Source: an uncultured Bacilli bacterium
GTDB taxonomy: Bacteria; Bacillota_I; Bacilli_A; RF39; UBA660
Reading direction: 5' to 3'
Length of the DNA: 39,773 nucleotides
NCBI GenBank assembly: GCA_947631105.1
Contig: CANRKD010000006.1
Coordinates: forward strand, 1-39,773
Below the pieces are notes generated by a model. The model saw nothing but the letters and a program-made list of their open reading frames with translations. It was not told where the DNA came from and did no database searches. This document shows, piece by piece, positions 29,927 to 38,995 of this stretch (its first letter is position 1; every line of letters begins with the position of its first letter). Position numbers and translations under genes: made by a program.

Positions 29927-30364
29927 CTAATCAATATTTTTTTCAAAAAAACCAGCCTCTTTTAAATTAAAACCAAATTTTTTATAACAGGCATGGGCTG
30001 CTATACGATAATTATTTGACCATAATTTTAAAGAACTACAATTTCTTTGTTTGCAAATTTTTTCAACCTCTTCTAACATTTGCGTTGCTATTTTTTGTTT
30101 ACGTTGCTCTTCTTTTACACATACATGATTTAATACTCCATAATACATATTTTCAAAAATAGTCGGTATAATGGTAATTCTTGTATGGGCTACAATCTCA
30201 TTGTTTAATAATCCAATCAAATATATTTGATTTTTATCTTGAGCATTTTCTCTAAATATTTTTAAAGCTTCTTTTTCATTCGTATTTTCCTTAAATACTT
30301 TGTTACATAAAGCGACAATTTCGGCGATATGTGATTCATCAGCTATTTTAAATTCTACTTTCAC
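29927..30364 (-). CDS. GNAT family N-acetyltransferase
   Basis: HVCVKEEQRKQKIATQMLEEVEKICKQRNCSSLKLWSNNYRIAAHACYKKFGF. Confidence 0.9.
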   Translation of the reverse strand: MKVEFKIADESHIAEIVALCNKVFKENTNEKEALKIFRENAQDKNQIYLIGLLNNEIVAHTRITIIPTIFENMYYGVLNHVCVKEEQRKQKIATQMLEEVEKICKQRNCSSLKLWSNNYRIAAHACYKKFGFNLKEAGFFEKNID

Positions 30365-30419
30365 CTAATGCACTCCTTTATTATCTATATTTTATCATAC
30401 AAGTTATATAAAGCACAAT

Positions 30420-31619
30420 CTATTTTTTCTTTAAAACAACAAAACTTTCTAAATGATAGGTATAGCTAAACATATCTAATAAATAATATTTTTCTATTTT
30501 ATAAAGACTATTTAATTGTTTTAAATCTCGAACTAAAGTTAAAGGATTGCAAGAAATATAAATAATTTGAGAGGTATGACTTTTTAATAAAATTTCCAGT
30601 TCTTTTTTATCTAATCCTTTGCGTGGAGGATCAACAATTATAGTATCAAAATGAAGAGGAATCTTTTTTAAAATTTCTTTAGCATCTCCTAAAAAGGTTG
30701 AAATATTACTTTGTTGATTTATTTTTTTATTTTCGATATTATCTAAAACGGCATTTTTGACAATTTCGACACTATATACTTTTTGAGCTTTTTTGCTTGC
30801 TATTATCCCTAATGTCCCAACTCCTGCATATAAATCTAACACTTTAGATTTCTTTTTTATTTCTGCTTCTAAGAGTTCAAACATTTTCTTAGTTATTTCA
30901 TAGTTTACTTGAAAAAACGCATCATAACTTATTTTAAATAAACAATGATAGATTCTTTCATAATAAAAAGGTGTTCCAAAAATCGTTTTATCATTTAAAA
31001 CAACACCAACTATTTTATTTTCTGGATAATCATTAATTAAAAAATGAATAGAATCTTGCGTTTTTATAATAATTAACAATTCATCATTATGATTAGACCG
31101 AATCGTTAGAAATCCATTTTTAATTTGCAATTTTTTAGCTTGTTTTAAAAATTTATTTATACTTTTTTTGGCTAAAAAGCAATGATCTATTTCGATTAAA
31201 TCATGTGTTTTTTCTTCATAAAAACCTATCTTACTATTTTCAATTTTCAAAGATAGTTTATTTCGATAATAAAATGGCTTGTCATTTTCTACAATTGAAA
31301 TTTCAGGAAAATTTATATAATTTTTGGTTAAGATATTTTCTAATTTTTCTTTTTTATAAAATATAGTATCCTTATAATCCATATGTTGTAGTTGACATCC
31401 TCCACATTTTTTATAATATGGACAAATGGGTGTTTTTCTTTTTGAAGAAATTAGTTCATATTGATTCACTTTACCGAGATTATATTTTTTATATTCTTTT
31501 ATTATGCTTATATCTACTATTTCTTCAGGTAAAGTATTTTCAACAAATGTCACTTTATTTTCTAAATAACCAATGCCTCTACCAAAATAATCTAAACGCT
31601 CGATTTTAATTTTTGCCAT
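30420..31619 (-). CDS. rlmD: 23S rRNA (uracil-5-)-methyltransferase, RlmD/RlmCD/TrmA family
   Basis: TRAM domain, CPYYKKCGGCQLQH Fe-S motif, VLDLYAGVGTLGI, DPPRKGLDKKE, YISCNP; start refined to MAKIKIERLDYFGRG. Confidence 0.93.
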   Translation of the reverse strand: MAKIKIERLDYFGRGIGYLENKVTFVENTLPEEIVDISIIKEYKKYNLGKVNQYELISSKRKTPICPYYKKCGGCQLQHMDYKDTIFYKKEKLENILTKNYINFPEISIVENDKPFYYRNKLSLKIENSKIGFYEEKTHDLIEIDHCFLAKKSINKFLKQAKKLQIKNGFLTIRSNHNDELLIIIKTQDSIHFLINDYPENKIVGVVLNDKTIFGTPFYYERIYHCLFKISYDAFFQVNYEITKKMFELLEAEIKKKSKVLDLYAGVGTLGIIASKKAQKVYSVEIVKNAVLDNIENKKINQQSNISTFLGDAKEILKKIPLHFDTIIVDPPRKGLDKKELEILLKSHTSQIIYISCNPLTLVRDLKQLNSLYKIEKYYLLDMFSYTYHLESFVVLKKK

Positions 31620-31656
31620 GTATTTCACCACCTACATTATACAACAATATTTGCGC

Positions 31657-31685
31657 GCATACCATAAAGGCTTTTGTTCATACTA
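31657..31685 (+). promoter_or_regulatory. Putative sigma-G promoter GCATA-N17-CATACTA for the ger operon
   Basis: GCATA at 31657-31661, 17-nt spacer, CATACTA at 31679-31685; ATG at 31701. Confidence 0.75.
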
Positions 31686-31700
31686 AAAATGGTGAATACT

Positions 31701-33137
31701 ATGCAAGAAAAAGTTCTAAACCAGCTACAAAAAGAATTTGAAAAAAATCCCGATTTTACAGTCAAAAAAATTAAAACAAAATATTTTAAAGATATCTATG
31801 TCATTTATTTGGAAAGCGTTACAGGTAGTGATAAAGTCAATGATTATATTTTAAAAAAATTAACTTCTATTAATAATTTGAAACATGTTAAAAAATATAA
31901 TTTAGAAAGTATTATTCCTGGTCCCAACACCATAAAAATCCAAAATAAAGATCAAATTGAATTTTATCTAACAAATGGTTTTACAATTGTATTGTCTTCT
32001 AAAGAAATTTTAGCATTTGAAACAAAGGCAGATATTAATCGCAGTGTTAGTGTTCCTGAAATTCAAAAATCCATTTATGGTCCGAAAGATGCATTTACAG
32101 AAAACATTCAAATTAATTTAGGACTTTTAAAAAGAAGAATTAAATCGAGTCATTTAAAAAGTGATGGCTTAGTTATGGGACGAAAAACGAGTACTAAAAT
32201 TGAAATTTTGTATTTTGATGATATTGCGGATATGAGTGTTGTACATGCTATAAAAGACAAATTACAAAAAATTGATACGGACGGAATTATTGATTCTGGA
32301 AATATTGCTAATATTTTAATGGAAGATGAAAAAACCCCTTTCCCAACCATTTCTTCAAGTGAACGACCCGATGTTGCTGCTACTGCCCTTTTAGAAGGGA
32401 AAGTTTGTATTATGGTGGACACTTCTCCATTCGTTTTAATATTACCGGCTTTTTTTGCTGACTTTATTAATCCCATTGCTGATAATTATAATCGAAATAT
32501 TAATGTCAATTTTTTAAAAGTGTTGCGTTTTTTGAGTTTCTTTTTAACCATGATTATTCCTGGATTTTATATTGCTTTAATAAATTATAACACCGAAACA
32601 ATTCCTACCAGCCTACTGGTTAATTTTGCGGCACAAAATGATGGTGTTCCTTTTCCTACTATGATAGAAGCTGTTGTAATGATCTTAGTTTGTGAAATTT
32701 TAAGAGAAAGTGATTTAAGATTTCCAAGTAGTTATGGCAGCGCTATTTCTATATTAGGAGCTTTGGTGTTAGGGGAAGCTTCTGTCGCAGCAGGAGTTGT
32801 CAGTCCTATTATGATTATCGTCATTGCTTTTACTTTTATTACCAGTTTAATTTTTACAGAATTAGAACTTATTAATGCAATTCGTTATTTCCGTTTTATA
32901 TTTTTGATTGCTGCCTCCCTATATGGTTTATATGGAATTGCCATTGCCTTTATTTATTTTTTAATTCATATTAATAATACAACTACAGCAGGAAAACCTT
33001 ATTATTTCCCTATCTCCCCTTTTGATTTTACTTATCTTAAAAAAACATTATTAAAAAGCAAATTTGTCAATGATAAAAAACGAAGTCAAGAATTAACTCA
33101 TAAAAATATTATTAAAAAAAGGGTGAAAACATCATGA
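31701..33137 (+). CDS. gerA: Spore germinant receptor A subunit (GerA family)
   Basis: EGKVCIMVDTSPFVLILPAFFADF, LRFLSFFLTMIIPGFYIALINYNTETIP, RESDLRFPSSYGSAISILGALVLGEASVAAGVVSP; start refined to ATG after GGTGA. Confidence 0.95.
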   Translation: MQEKVLNQLQKEFEKNPDFTVKKIKTKYFKDIYVIYLESVTGSDKVNDYILKKLTSINNLKHVKKYNLESIIPGPNTIKIQNKDQIEFYLTNGFTIVLSSKEILAFETKADINRSVSVPEIQKSIYGPKDAFTENIQINLGLLKRRIKSSHLKSDGLVMGRKTSTKIEILYFDDIADMSVVHAIKDKLQKIDTDGIIDSGNIANILMEDEKTPFPTISSSERPDVAATALLEGKVCIMVDTSPFVLILPAFFADFINPIADNYNRNINVNFLKVLRFLSFFLTMIIPGFYIALINYNTETIPTSLLVNFAAQNDGVPFPTMIEAVVMILVCEILRESDLRFPSSYGSAISILGALVLGEASVAAGVVSPIMIIVIAFTFITSLIFTELELINAIRYFRFIFLIAASLYGLYGIAIAFIYFLIHINNTTTAGKPYYFPISPFDFTYLKKTLLKSKFVNDKKRSQELTHKNIIKKRVKTS

Positions 33138-34216
33138 AAAAAAAATTAATTTTATTCTTATTTATACTTTGTTTAACAAGTGGCTGTTATGATTATCAAG
33201 AAATTAATAATATGGCAATTGTATCAGGAATATCTATAGATTATATAAACGAAAAATTTCATATTGCTTTTGAAATTTTAAACACCTTAAATCCGGAAAA
33301 TAATAAAGACACAGAAAAGATTTATCATGTAAAAGGAATAGGTTCTTCCATCTCAGAAGCTTTTTCTAATGCTTCCTTAGAAATCGCTAAATCTCCTTAT
33401 ATGGCCCATTTAAAAACTGTTGTTATCGATGAAGTAACAGCAAAAGATCATTTAGAAGAAATTGTCGATTTTTTTATTCGTGATAATCATATTCGAAATA
33501 TTTTTTATCTGGTAACAACAAAAAATAGTAAAGCAGAAGATATTTTATATAAAACAGATGTAAATAATCCTATTGCTAGTACTGCAATTGCAGATCTAAT
33601 CGATAATACCAAATATACTCATAACATTGCTTCTACTCTTAATTTTGAAAAATTTTTTATTGATTTAATTGATTCTCGAAAAGATGCTTATTTAACGACT
33701 ATTGAAATAGATAATGATGTTTTAAAATTAGGACCTCTTGCTATTTTTTCCGGTTATCATTTAAAAACTTATCTATCTCAAACAGACTCCGCTATTTTTA
33801 ATTTAATAAATGGATCTTCTGAAGAAATGCATATTCAAATTGATTGTCCCAACGATCCTGATAAATTTATTATCTTCTCTACTTTTAGCATTCCTGAATC
33901 AAGTATTGAAATACAAAATAATACCGCAACTTTATCTGCAGAAGTGGAAACTCGTATTATTGAAAATCATTGTGATATGGATTTTAAAAAAATAAAAACT
34001 TACGAAGAATTGCAAAAAGCAATTGCTAAAAAAATTAAAAAATCTACAGAAGACCTTGTCCAAAGACTTACAAGAGCTAATAGTGATATTTTAAAAATAG
34101 AACAAGCATATTATCAAAAATATAAAAAAGATATCGATTTTAGAAATTTAAATTATGAGTATAAAGTAAATGCCATAATTAATCGTAATGGATTAATATT
34201 TGAGGTGATGAAATGA
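33134..34216 (+). CDS. gerC: Spore germinant receptor C subunit, lipoprotein (Ger(x)C family)
   Basis: Lipobox LTSGC; CYDYQEINNMAIVSGISIDY; C-terminal helical domain. Confidence 0.93.
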   Translation: MKKKLILFLFILCLTSGCYDYQEINNMAIVSGISIDYINEKFHIAFEILNTLNPENNKDTEKIYHVKGIGSSISEAFSNASLEIAKSPYMAHLKTVVIDEVTAKDHLEEIVDFFIRDNHIRNIFYLVTTKNSKAEDILYKTDVNNPIASTAIADLIDNTKYTHNIASTLNFEKFFIDLIDSRKDAYLTTIEIDNDVLKLGPLAIFSGYHLKTYLSQTDSAIFNLINGSSEEMHIQIDCPNDPDKFIIFSTFSIPESSIEIQNNTATLSAEVETRIIENHCDMDFKKIKTYEELQKAIAKKIKKSTEDLVQRLTRANSDILKIEQAYYQKYKKDIDFRNLNYEYKVNAIINRNGLIFEVMK

Positions 34217-35244
34217 CAACAAAATTAGAAAATTTTGCTACTAATTATTTTTTAACTAGAGGTTTATTTTTAGGTATCGGTTTTTCTTTAATTATAGGAA
34301 TTACAAGACAAGATAGTATATTTGCTTTTGTTATAGGAACTTTAATTGGTGTTTTTTTCATTCATTTAATTGATAAAATTCAAAAATACAAGAATGATCA
34401 ATCTTTAAATGAACTGCTAGCTGAAATGAAAGGTTTAGGTATTTTTATTAAAATCTTATTTTTAATTTTTGGTCTATTATTATTAAGTGAAGGATTAACA
34501 TTTATTCAACTATTTGCTTCTAATTTCTTTTTAATCAAAACTCCAATCTTTTTCATTTCTCTACCTTTAGTCCTTTTACTGATTTATATTTCTAAAAATG
34601 GCATTCTTACTACTTTTCGTGTAGCATCTTGTTTATTTCCTATTTCATTTTTATTAACATTAATTTCTTTGCTTGCATTGTTTGGTTATGCAGAACTTAG
34701 TAATATAACTCCTTTATTTGTAACCAAACCTACACAAATCATGCATTCTATCTTTTATTATACATCCCTTTCTGTTTCACCTTCTATTTTTATGTTAACC
34801 ACCAAAAAAAGTAAAAGTACTTATTCTTATCTTTTGGGAAGTTTTACACTTATTATAAAAATGTTTTTAATTATTGCGATTGTAGGACCAATATTAGCTA
34901 GTATTTATCGTTTTCCAGAATATATTATTTTAAAAGAAATTAAAATTTTTAATTTTATTGAAAAAATAGAAAATATAGTTGGTTTATCTTGGATTTTTGA
35001 TTTATTTGTTTATATTTCAATGGCTTCTTTATTTGTAAAAGAATTACTTCCCAAAAAACACAATTATCTTATTCATTCTATTTTACTTCTGATGATTTAT
35101 TTTAGTTCCTTTTTATTTCTTGGAAAATATTTTACAAATGAAATTTTTTTATACTATTTTATTCCAATTTTTATTTTTATTATTTTTATCATTACAATAC
35201 CCTTATTATTTTTTTATACACGTAAAAAAAGAAAAGTTGCTTAA
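34213..35244 (+). CDS. gerB: Spore germinant receptor B subunit (spore permease, APC-like)
   Basis: About ten hydrophobic segments; GIGFSLIIGITRQDSIFAFVIGTLIG; 4-nt overlap with gerC. Confidence 0.93.
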   Translation: MTTKLENFATNYFLTRGLFLGIGFSLIIGITRQDSIFAFVIGTLIGVFFIHLIDKIQKYKNDQSLNELLAEMKGLGIFIKILFLIFGLLLLSEGLTFIQLFASNFFLIKTPIFFISLPLVLLLIYISKNGILTTFRVASCLFPISFLLTLISLLALFGYAELSNITPLFVTKPTQIMHSIFYYTSLSVSPSIFMLTTKKSKSTYSYLLGSFTLIIKMFLIIAIVGPILASIYRFPEYIILKEIKIFNFIEKIENIVGLSWIFDLFVYISMASLFVKELLPKKHNYLIHSILLLMIYFSSFLFLGKYFTNEIFLYYFIPIFIFIIFIITIPLLFFYTRKKRKVA

Positions 35245-35254
35245 CTTTTCTTTT
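35227..35254. terminator. Bidirectional terminator made of the 3' ends of two convergent genes
   Basis: AAAAGAAAAGTT-GCTT-AACTTTTCTTTT, 12-bp perfect stem; both stop codons overlap at TTAA in the loop/stem. Confidence 0.9.
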
Positions 35255-36098
35255 CATTTTCTTCTTCTGTTGATGGATTTGTAAATAAATCCATAAAATT
35301 TGATGATTCTGTTTCTTCTTTTGAATTTTGATTTAATTTTGGTAAATCAAAAGGTTTTGGTAATTCATAATTTGATCTTAATGGAATTGGAGATATTTCT
35401 TCCTTATCTTTTATTTCCTCCAAATCTTGTTCTTTTTCTTTTGATAAATAAACAGAACTAAATTGATTTGGCAAATTCACCTTTTTAGGTCTTTCGATAT
35501 CTGGATCTTCTTTTATAAAAAGATCTGATTCTTCCGGTTTTTCTTCAATTACTGGAACTTCTAACTCAGGCTTATCAATAAAGGCATCAATTGAAAAATC
35601 ATCTTCCTCTTCCTCATTAATCACATCAGGCTCTTTATGATCTGTGTTTATATTATCATTTACAATAATGGCTGGACTTGAATTAAAAATTTCTTCTACT
35701 TCATTTGTTTTTTCTTTTTCCTCTATTGGTACTGTCTCTTCATTCGTGTTTTCATTGGAAATAAAATCAGTATTTAAAACCATATTTTTTGTTACAAATG
35801 GGTCAAACTCTTCTTCTGGTTTTTCTACACTTTTCTCTTCTTCCTGTTCCATCTGATTATTCATTTGTGGCATTTCATTTATCGAACCTAAAGATTCAAG
35901 CTGTAAATCTTCTTTTGGCTCACTTTCTTCTAAGTTATCTATTCCCATCTCATTTTGTATTTTTTCTTTTGTCCTTAATTTTTCATCCTTTTTGCCAAAA
36001 AACAAAATAATTAAAAAAGCAAAAGCCAGTACGGTAATTACTATAAATAAGCCTATTCCAAAATAATTATTGCTATAAAGCTTATATAGGAAATCCAT
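35241..36098 (-). CDS. Uncharacterised N-terminally anchored, highly acidic protein
   Basis: MDFLYKLYSNNYFGIGLFIVITVLAFAFLIILFFGKKDEK then Glu/Asp/Asn/Pro-rich region; start refined to ATG after AAAGGTGG. Confidence 0.75.
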   Translation of the reverse strand: MDFLYKLYSNNYFGIGLFIVITVLAFAFLIILFFGKKDEKLRTKEKIQNEMGIDNLEESEPKEDLQLESLGSINEMPQMNNQMEQEEEKSVEKPEEEFDPFVTKNMVLNTDFISNENTNEETVPIEEKEKTNEVEEIFNSSPAIIVNDNINTDHKEPDVINEEEEDDFSIDAFIDKPELEVPVIEEKPEESDLFIKEDPDIERPKKVNLPNQFSSVYLSKEKEQDLEEIKDKEEISPIPLRSNYELPKPFDLPKLNQNSKEETESSNFMDLFTNPSTEEENEKKS

Positions 36099-36196
36099 CG
36101 TCCCACCACCTTTATATTCTAATAAAAGAATAACATATTCTATTTGACAAATCAAGTGAAATGTTGAAATCTTTTTTTTATTAAAATATATGAAAA

Positions 36197-36233
36197 AAAC
36201 AAATGACTATTACATAAATTTAGTCATTTGTTT
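36197..36233 (-). terminator. Terminator overlapping the 3' end of yneF
   Basis: AAACAAATGACTA...TAGTCATTTGTTT 13-bp perfect stem; stop codon in loop. Confidence 0.9.
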
Positions 36234-36419
36234 CATCACTTGATTTACTTGTTTTTGACTTGGCTTTCGACCCATACTACTCATCATCACTTCAATCATT
36301 TTTTCGTTAATGGGAGGATTTTTCTTCAAATACTTCTTCATTACGGTTCTAGCAATTATAAAACCTATAATTGCTCCAATTATTAACCCAACTACAATTA
36401 GTAAAATATCATGTAACAT
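36210..36419 (-). CDS. yneF: YneF family (UPF0154) membrane protein
   Basis: GLIIGAIIGFIIARTVMKKYLKKNPPINEKMIEVMMSSMGRKPSQKQVNQVMKQM. Confidence 0.95.
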   Translation of the reverse strand: MLHDILLIVVGLIIGAIIGFIIARTVMKKYLKKNPPINEKMIEVMMSSMGRKPSQKQVNQVMKQMTKFM

Positions 36420-36472
36420 ATTTTTCGCCTCCTTGTTTTTTTATTTTACTAAAATTTTTTTAAATGTACAAG

Positions 36473-36892
36473 CTAATGTATAAAAAGATGGTCAAGCCAA
36501 AAATAATCCTTATTTTGAAAATCACAAAAAAATAAATTGGAATAATTTTCTAATTCTTTCATAAAAGAAGGATGCACTACTGTACTTTGTAATAATAAAA
36601 ATTTTTTGCGAATAATTAACTTTGAACTTTCTTTTTTATAAATATTATTCAATTGATGAATATTACGATATTTTGTATAAAAATAATTTTCGCGATAGGA
36701 TTTGAAAAATTGAATATCCATTTCTTTTTCATTAAAAGAATCGGTAATTTTGTTAAACAATTCTACTCCTTTAGAAAGATCATTTTTATCCAATTGATAA
36801 ATATACGCTAACATTTTAAACAAATGATAAGGATTATTTTTTGTTAATGAAGTATATTCATTTTTTATTTTAAAAATATAAAAAGTTCTCAT
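36473..36892 (-). CDS. sirA: SirA-like (YneE) sporulation inhibitor of DNA replication
   Basis: MRTFYIFKIKNEYTSLTKNNPYHLFKML... and C-terminal DFQNKDYFWLDHLF resemble SirA; located between tkt and yneF as in Bacillus. Start refined to ATG after GGTGA. Confidence 0.7.
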   Translation of the reverse strand: MRTFYIFKIKNEYTSLTKNNPYHLFKMLAYIYQLDKNDLSKGVELFNKITDSFNEKEMDIQFFKSYRENYFYTKYRNIHQLNNIYKKESSKLIIRKKFLLLQSTVVHPSFMKELENYSNLFFCDFQNKDYFWLDHLFIH

Positions 36893-36908
36893 AAAATTCA
36901 CCAAATTA

Positions 36909-36942
36909 ATTATAATTTGTTTTAGATGCAAAATTTGTCGAA
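36909..36942 (-). promoter_or_regulatory. 0A box (TTTGTCGAA, 36934-36942) and TCGACA-N21-TATAAT promoter of the SirA-like gene
   Basis: Perfect Spo0A-box consensus overlapping a -35-like element with long spacer. Confidence 0.65.
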
Positions 36943-36974
36943 AAAAGCACTATTCTTCACTTAATAATGCTTTT
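36941..36974 (-). terminator. Terminator overlapping the 3' end of tkt
   Basis: Minus: AAAAGCATTATT-AAGTGAAG-AATAGTGCTTTTTT; stop TAG in stem (one G.U). Confidence 0.85.
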
Positions 36975-38938
36975 AATATTTTCAGTTTCAAAGTTTCATA
37001 ATCATAACCCATTTTTTCTAATACTTCATTTGGATGACCACTATAACCAAAATCATTAATACCAAATATATTTTTTTCTGGAGCAAATAATCCCCAACTT
37101 AATATACTTCCTGGTTCTAATACCACTCTTTTTATATTTTTCGGCAATATTTGTTCTTGATACTCTTTACTTTCTTTTAAGAATAGTTCCTGAGAAGGCA
37201 TACTTACTACACGAATTGATAAATTCTCTTTTTTAAATTCTTCACTCATCGTTACAGCTTGCAATACCTCAGTTCCGGTAGCAATTATGATACCATCTAA
37301 TCTTGTTTCCTCTTTTTTTATAATATAAGCTCCTTTACTTACCAATTTTGCATTTGAATTGAATATTTTGGGCACTGGACTTTTACTTATAACTAAACTA
37401 ACTGTTTTTTTGTTTTGACAAATAAATTCCCAACAACCCATTATTTCATTAATATCACATGGGCGAAAAGTGATCATGTTGGGGATTGCCCTTAAAGTTG
37501 TTAATTGTTCTACAGGTTGATGTGTTGGACCATCTTCTCCAATCGAAATTGAATCATGGGTAAAAATATAAGTAATAGGTAGATTCATTAAAGCACTCAT
37601 GCGCATAGCAGGTTTCATATAATCACTAAATGTTAACATTGTACTGCAAAAAGTTTTTAAACCTAAAGTAGCCATTCCATTTAATATAGCACTTGCGGCA
37701 CTTTCTCGAATACCAAAATCTATATTTCTTCCTTTTGGATTTAAGGCATTATTTGATACAGTGTTTTCAATGTATGCTTTAGTGGATGATGCTAAATCTA
37801 CATTCCCTCCTAAAAAAAAGTTGGATTTGTTTGCTACAATATTTAAAATTTTATGATTTGTTTCACGCATTTCTTCATTGTAGGTATCGTTCACTTTATA
37901 ATTTGCACTATCAAAAGGTATATTGACATCCTTGTTGATCAGAACATTTAAGATGGCTAATATTTTTTCATTTCCAGATACTTTATATTTATTAAAACAG
38001 TCTATATTTTCTTGATATTTTTTATTTACCCGACTCTCTATTAATTTTCGAATATAAATTAATGTATCTTTTCGAACTTCAAAAGGCGCCATTGTAATAT
38101 TTAATTTTCTTTTGATAGAAAATATATCATCATCACTTAAAGGTTTACCATGAACAACATTCTTATTTTCATTCATACTATCTTTTCCTAAAATCGTATT
38201 AAAAATAAGAAGAGATGGCTTTTTACTTTTCTTGGCATTGGATATAGATTTATCTATCATTTTTACATTTGTACTATCTTTTACAACCTCAACATAAAAG
38301 CCTATTGATTCAAAACGTTTTACACAATCATCATTAAAGACATTACTAATACTTCCATCATTGGTCATTTTATTACAATCATATAAAAGTATTAATTTAT
38401 CTAATTTTTGGGCACCTGCAAAAGAACAAGCTTCATAAGAAATTCCTTCCATTAAATCTCCGTCACCACAAAGAACATAAGTTCTAAAATCAATTAATTT
38501 TTGATGTTCATCTTCTTCAAGAATTAAATTGCGAATATAACGCTCAGCTAAAGCAATTCCGACTGCATTTGCAATACCTTGCCCTAAAGCTCCGGTGGAC
38601 ATATCAACACCAGGAGTCAATCCATATTCTGGATGACCCGGTAAAATCGAATCTATACTTCTAAAAGTTTGTAAATCTTCTCGTGTAATTGGATAACCAC
38701 ACATGAATAAAGTGGCATATAATAAGGCAGATCCATGGCCAGCGGATAAAACAAAACGATCTCTATTGAACCAATTAGGATTATCTGGATGAATATTTAA
38801 ATGTCTAGAATATAATGTATAAATAATCGGTGCAGCGGATAAAACAATTCCAGGATGCCCACTATTAGCTTTTTTTATCATGTCTAATCCAAGCGCTTTA
38901 ATTTCATTTATAGCATTTATATCATTGTTCATATTCAT
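36950..38938 (-). CDS. tkt: Transketolase
   Basis: SGHPGIVLSAAPI, LSAGHGSALLYATLF, GPLGQ-like STGALGQGIANAVG, CGDGDLMEGISYEA, DSISIGEDGPTHQPVEQL. Confidence 0.97.
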   Translation of the reverse strand: MNMNNDINAINEIKALGLDMIKKANSGHPGIVLSAAPIIYTLYSRHLNIHPDNPNWFNRDRFVLSAGHGSALLYATLFMCGYPITREDLQTFRSIDSILPGHPEYGLTPGVDMSTGALGQGIANAVGIALAERYIRNLILEEDEHQKLIDFRTYVLCGDGDLMEGISYEACSFAGAQKLDKLILLYDCNKMTNDGSISNVFNDDCVKRFESIGFYVEVVKDSTNVKMIDKSISNAKKSKKPSLLIFNTILGKDSMNENKNVVHGKPLSDDDIFSIKRKLNITMAPFEVRKDTLIYIRKLIESRVNKKYQENIDCFNKYKVSGNEKILAILNVLINKDVNIPFDSANYKVNDTYNEEMRETNHKILNIVANKSNFFLGGNVDLASSTKAYIENTVSNNALNPKGRNIDFGIRESAASAILNGMATLGLKTFCSTMLTFSDYMKPAMRMSALMNLPITYIFTHDSISIGEDGPTHQPVEQLTTLRAIPNMITFRPCDINEIMGCWEFICQNKKTVSLVISKSPVPKIFNSNAKLVSKGAYIIKKEETRLDGIIIATGTEVLQAVTMSEEFKKENLSIRVVSMPSQELFLKESKEYQEQILPKNIKRVVLEPGSILSWGLFAPEKNIFGINDFGYSGHPNEVLEKMGYDYETLKLKILKALLSEE

Positions 38939-38995
38939 TCCTACCTATTCTTTACTTTATTAGTATACCAAATCTAAAAAAAATTTAAAACTTTT

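Noticed and set aside
32150-32476. 108-aa ORF antisense to gerA
   Set aside because: Antisense shadow of a conserved gene.
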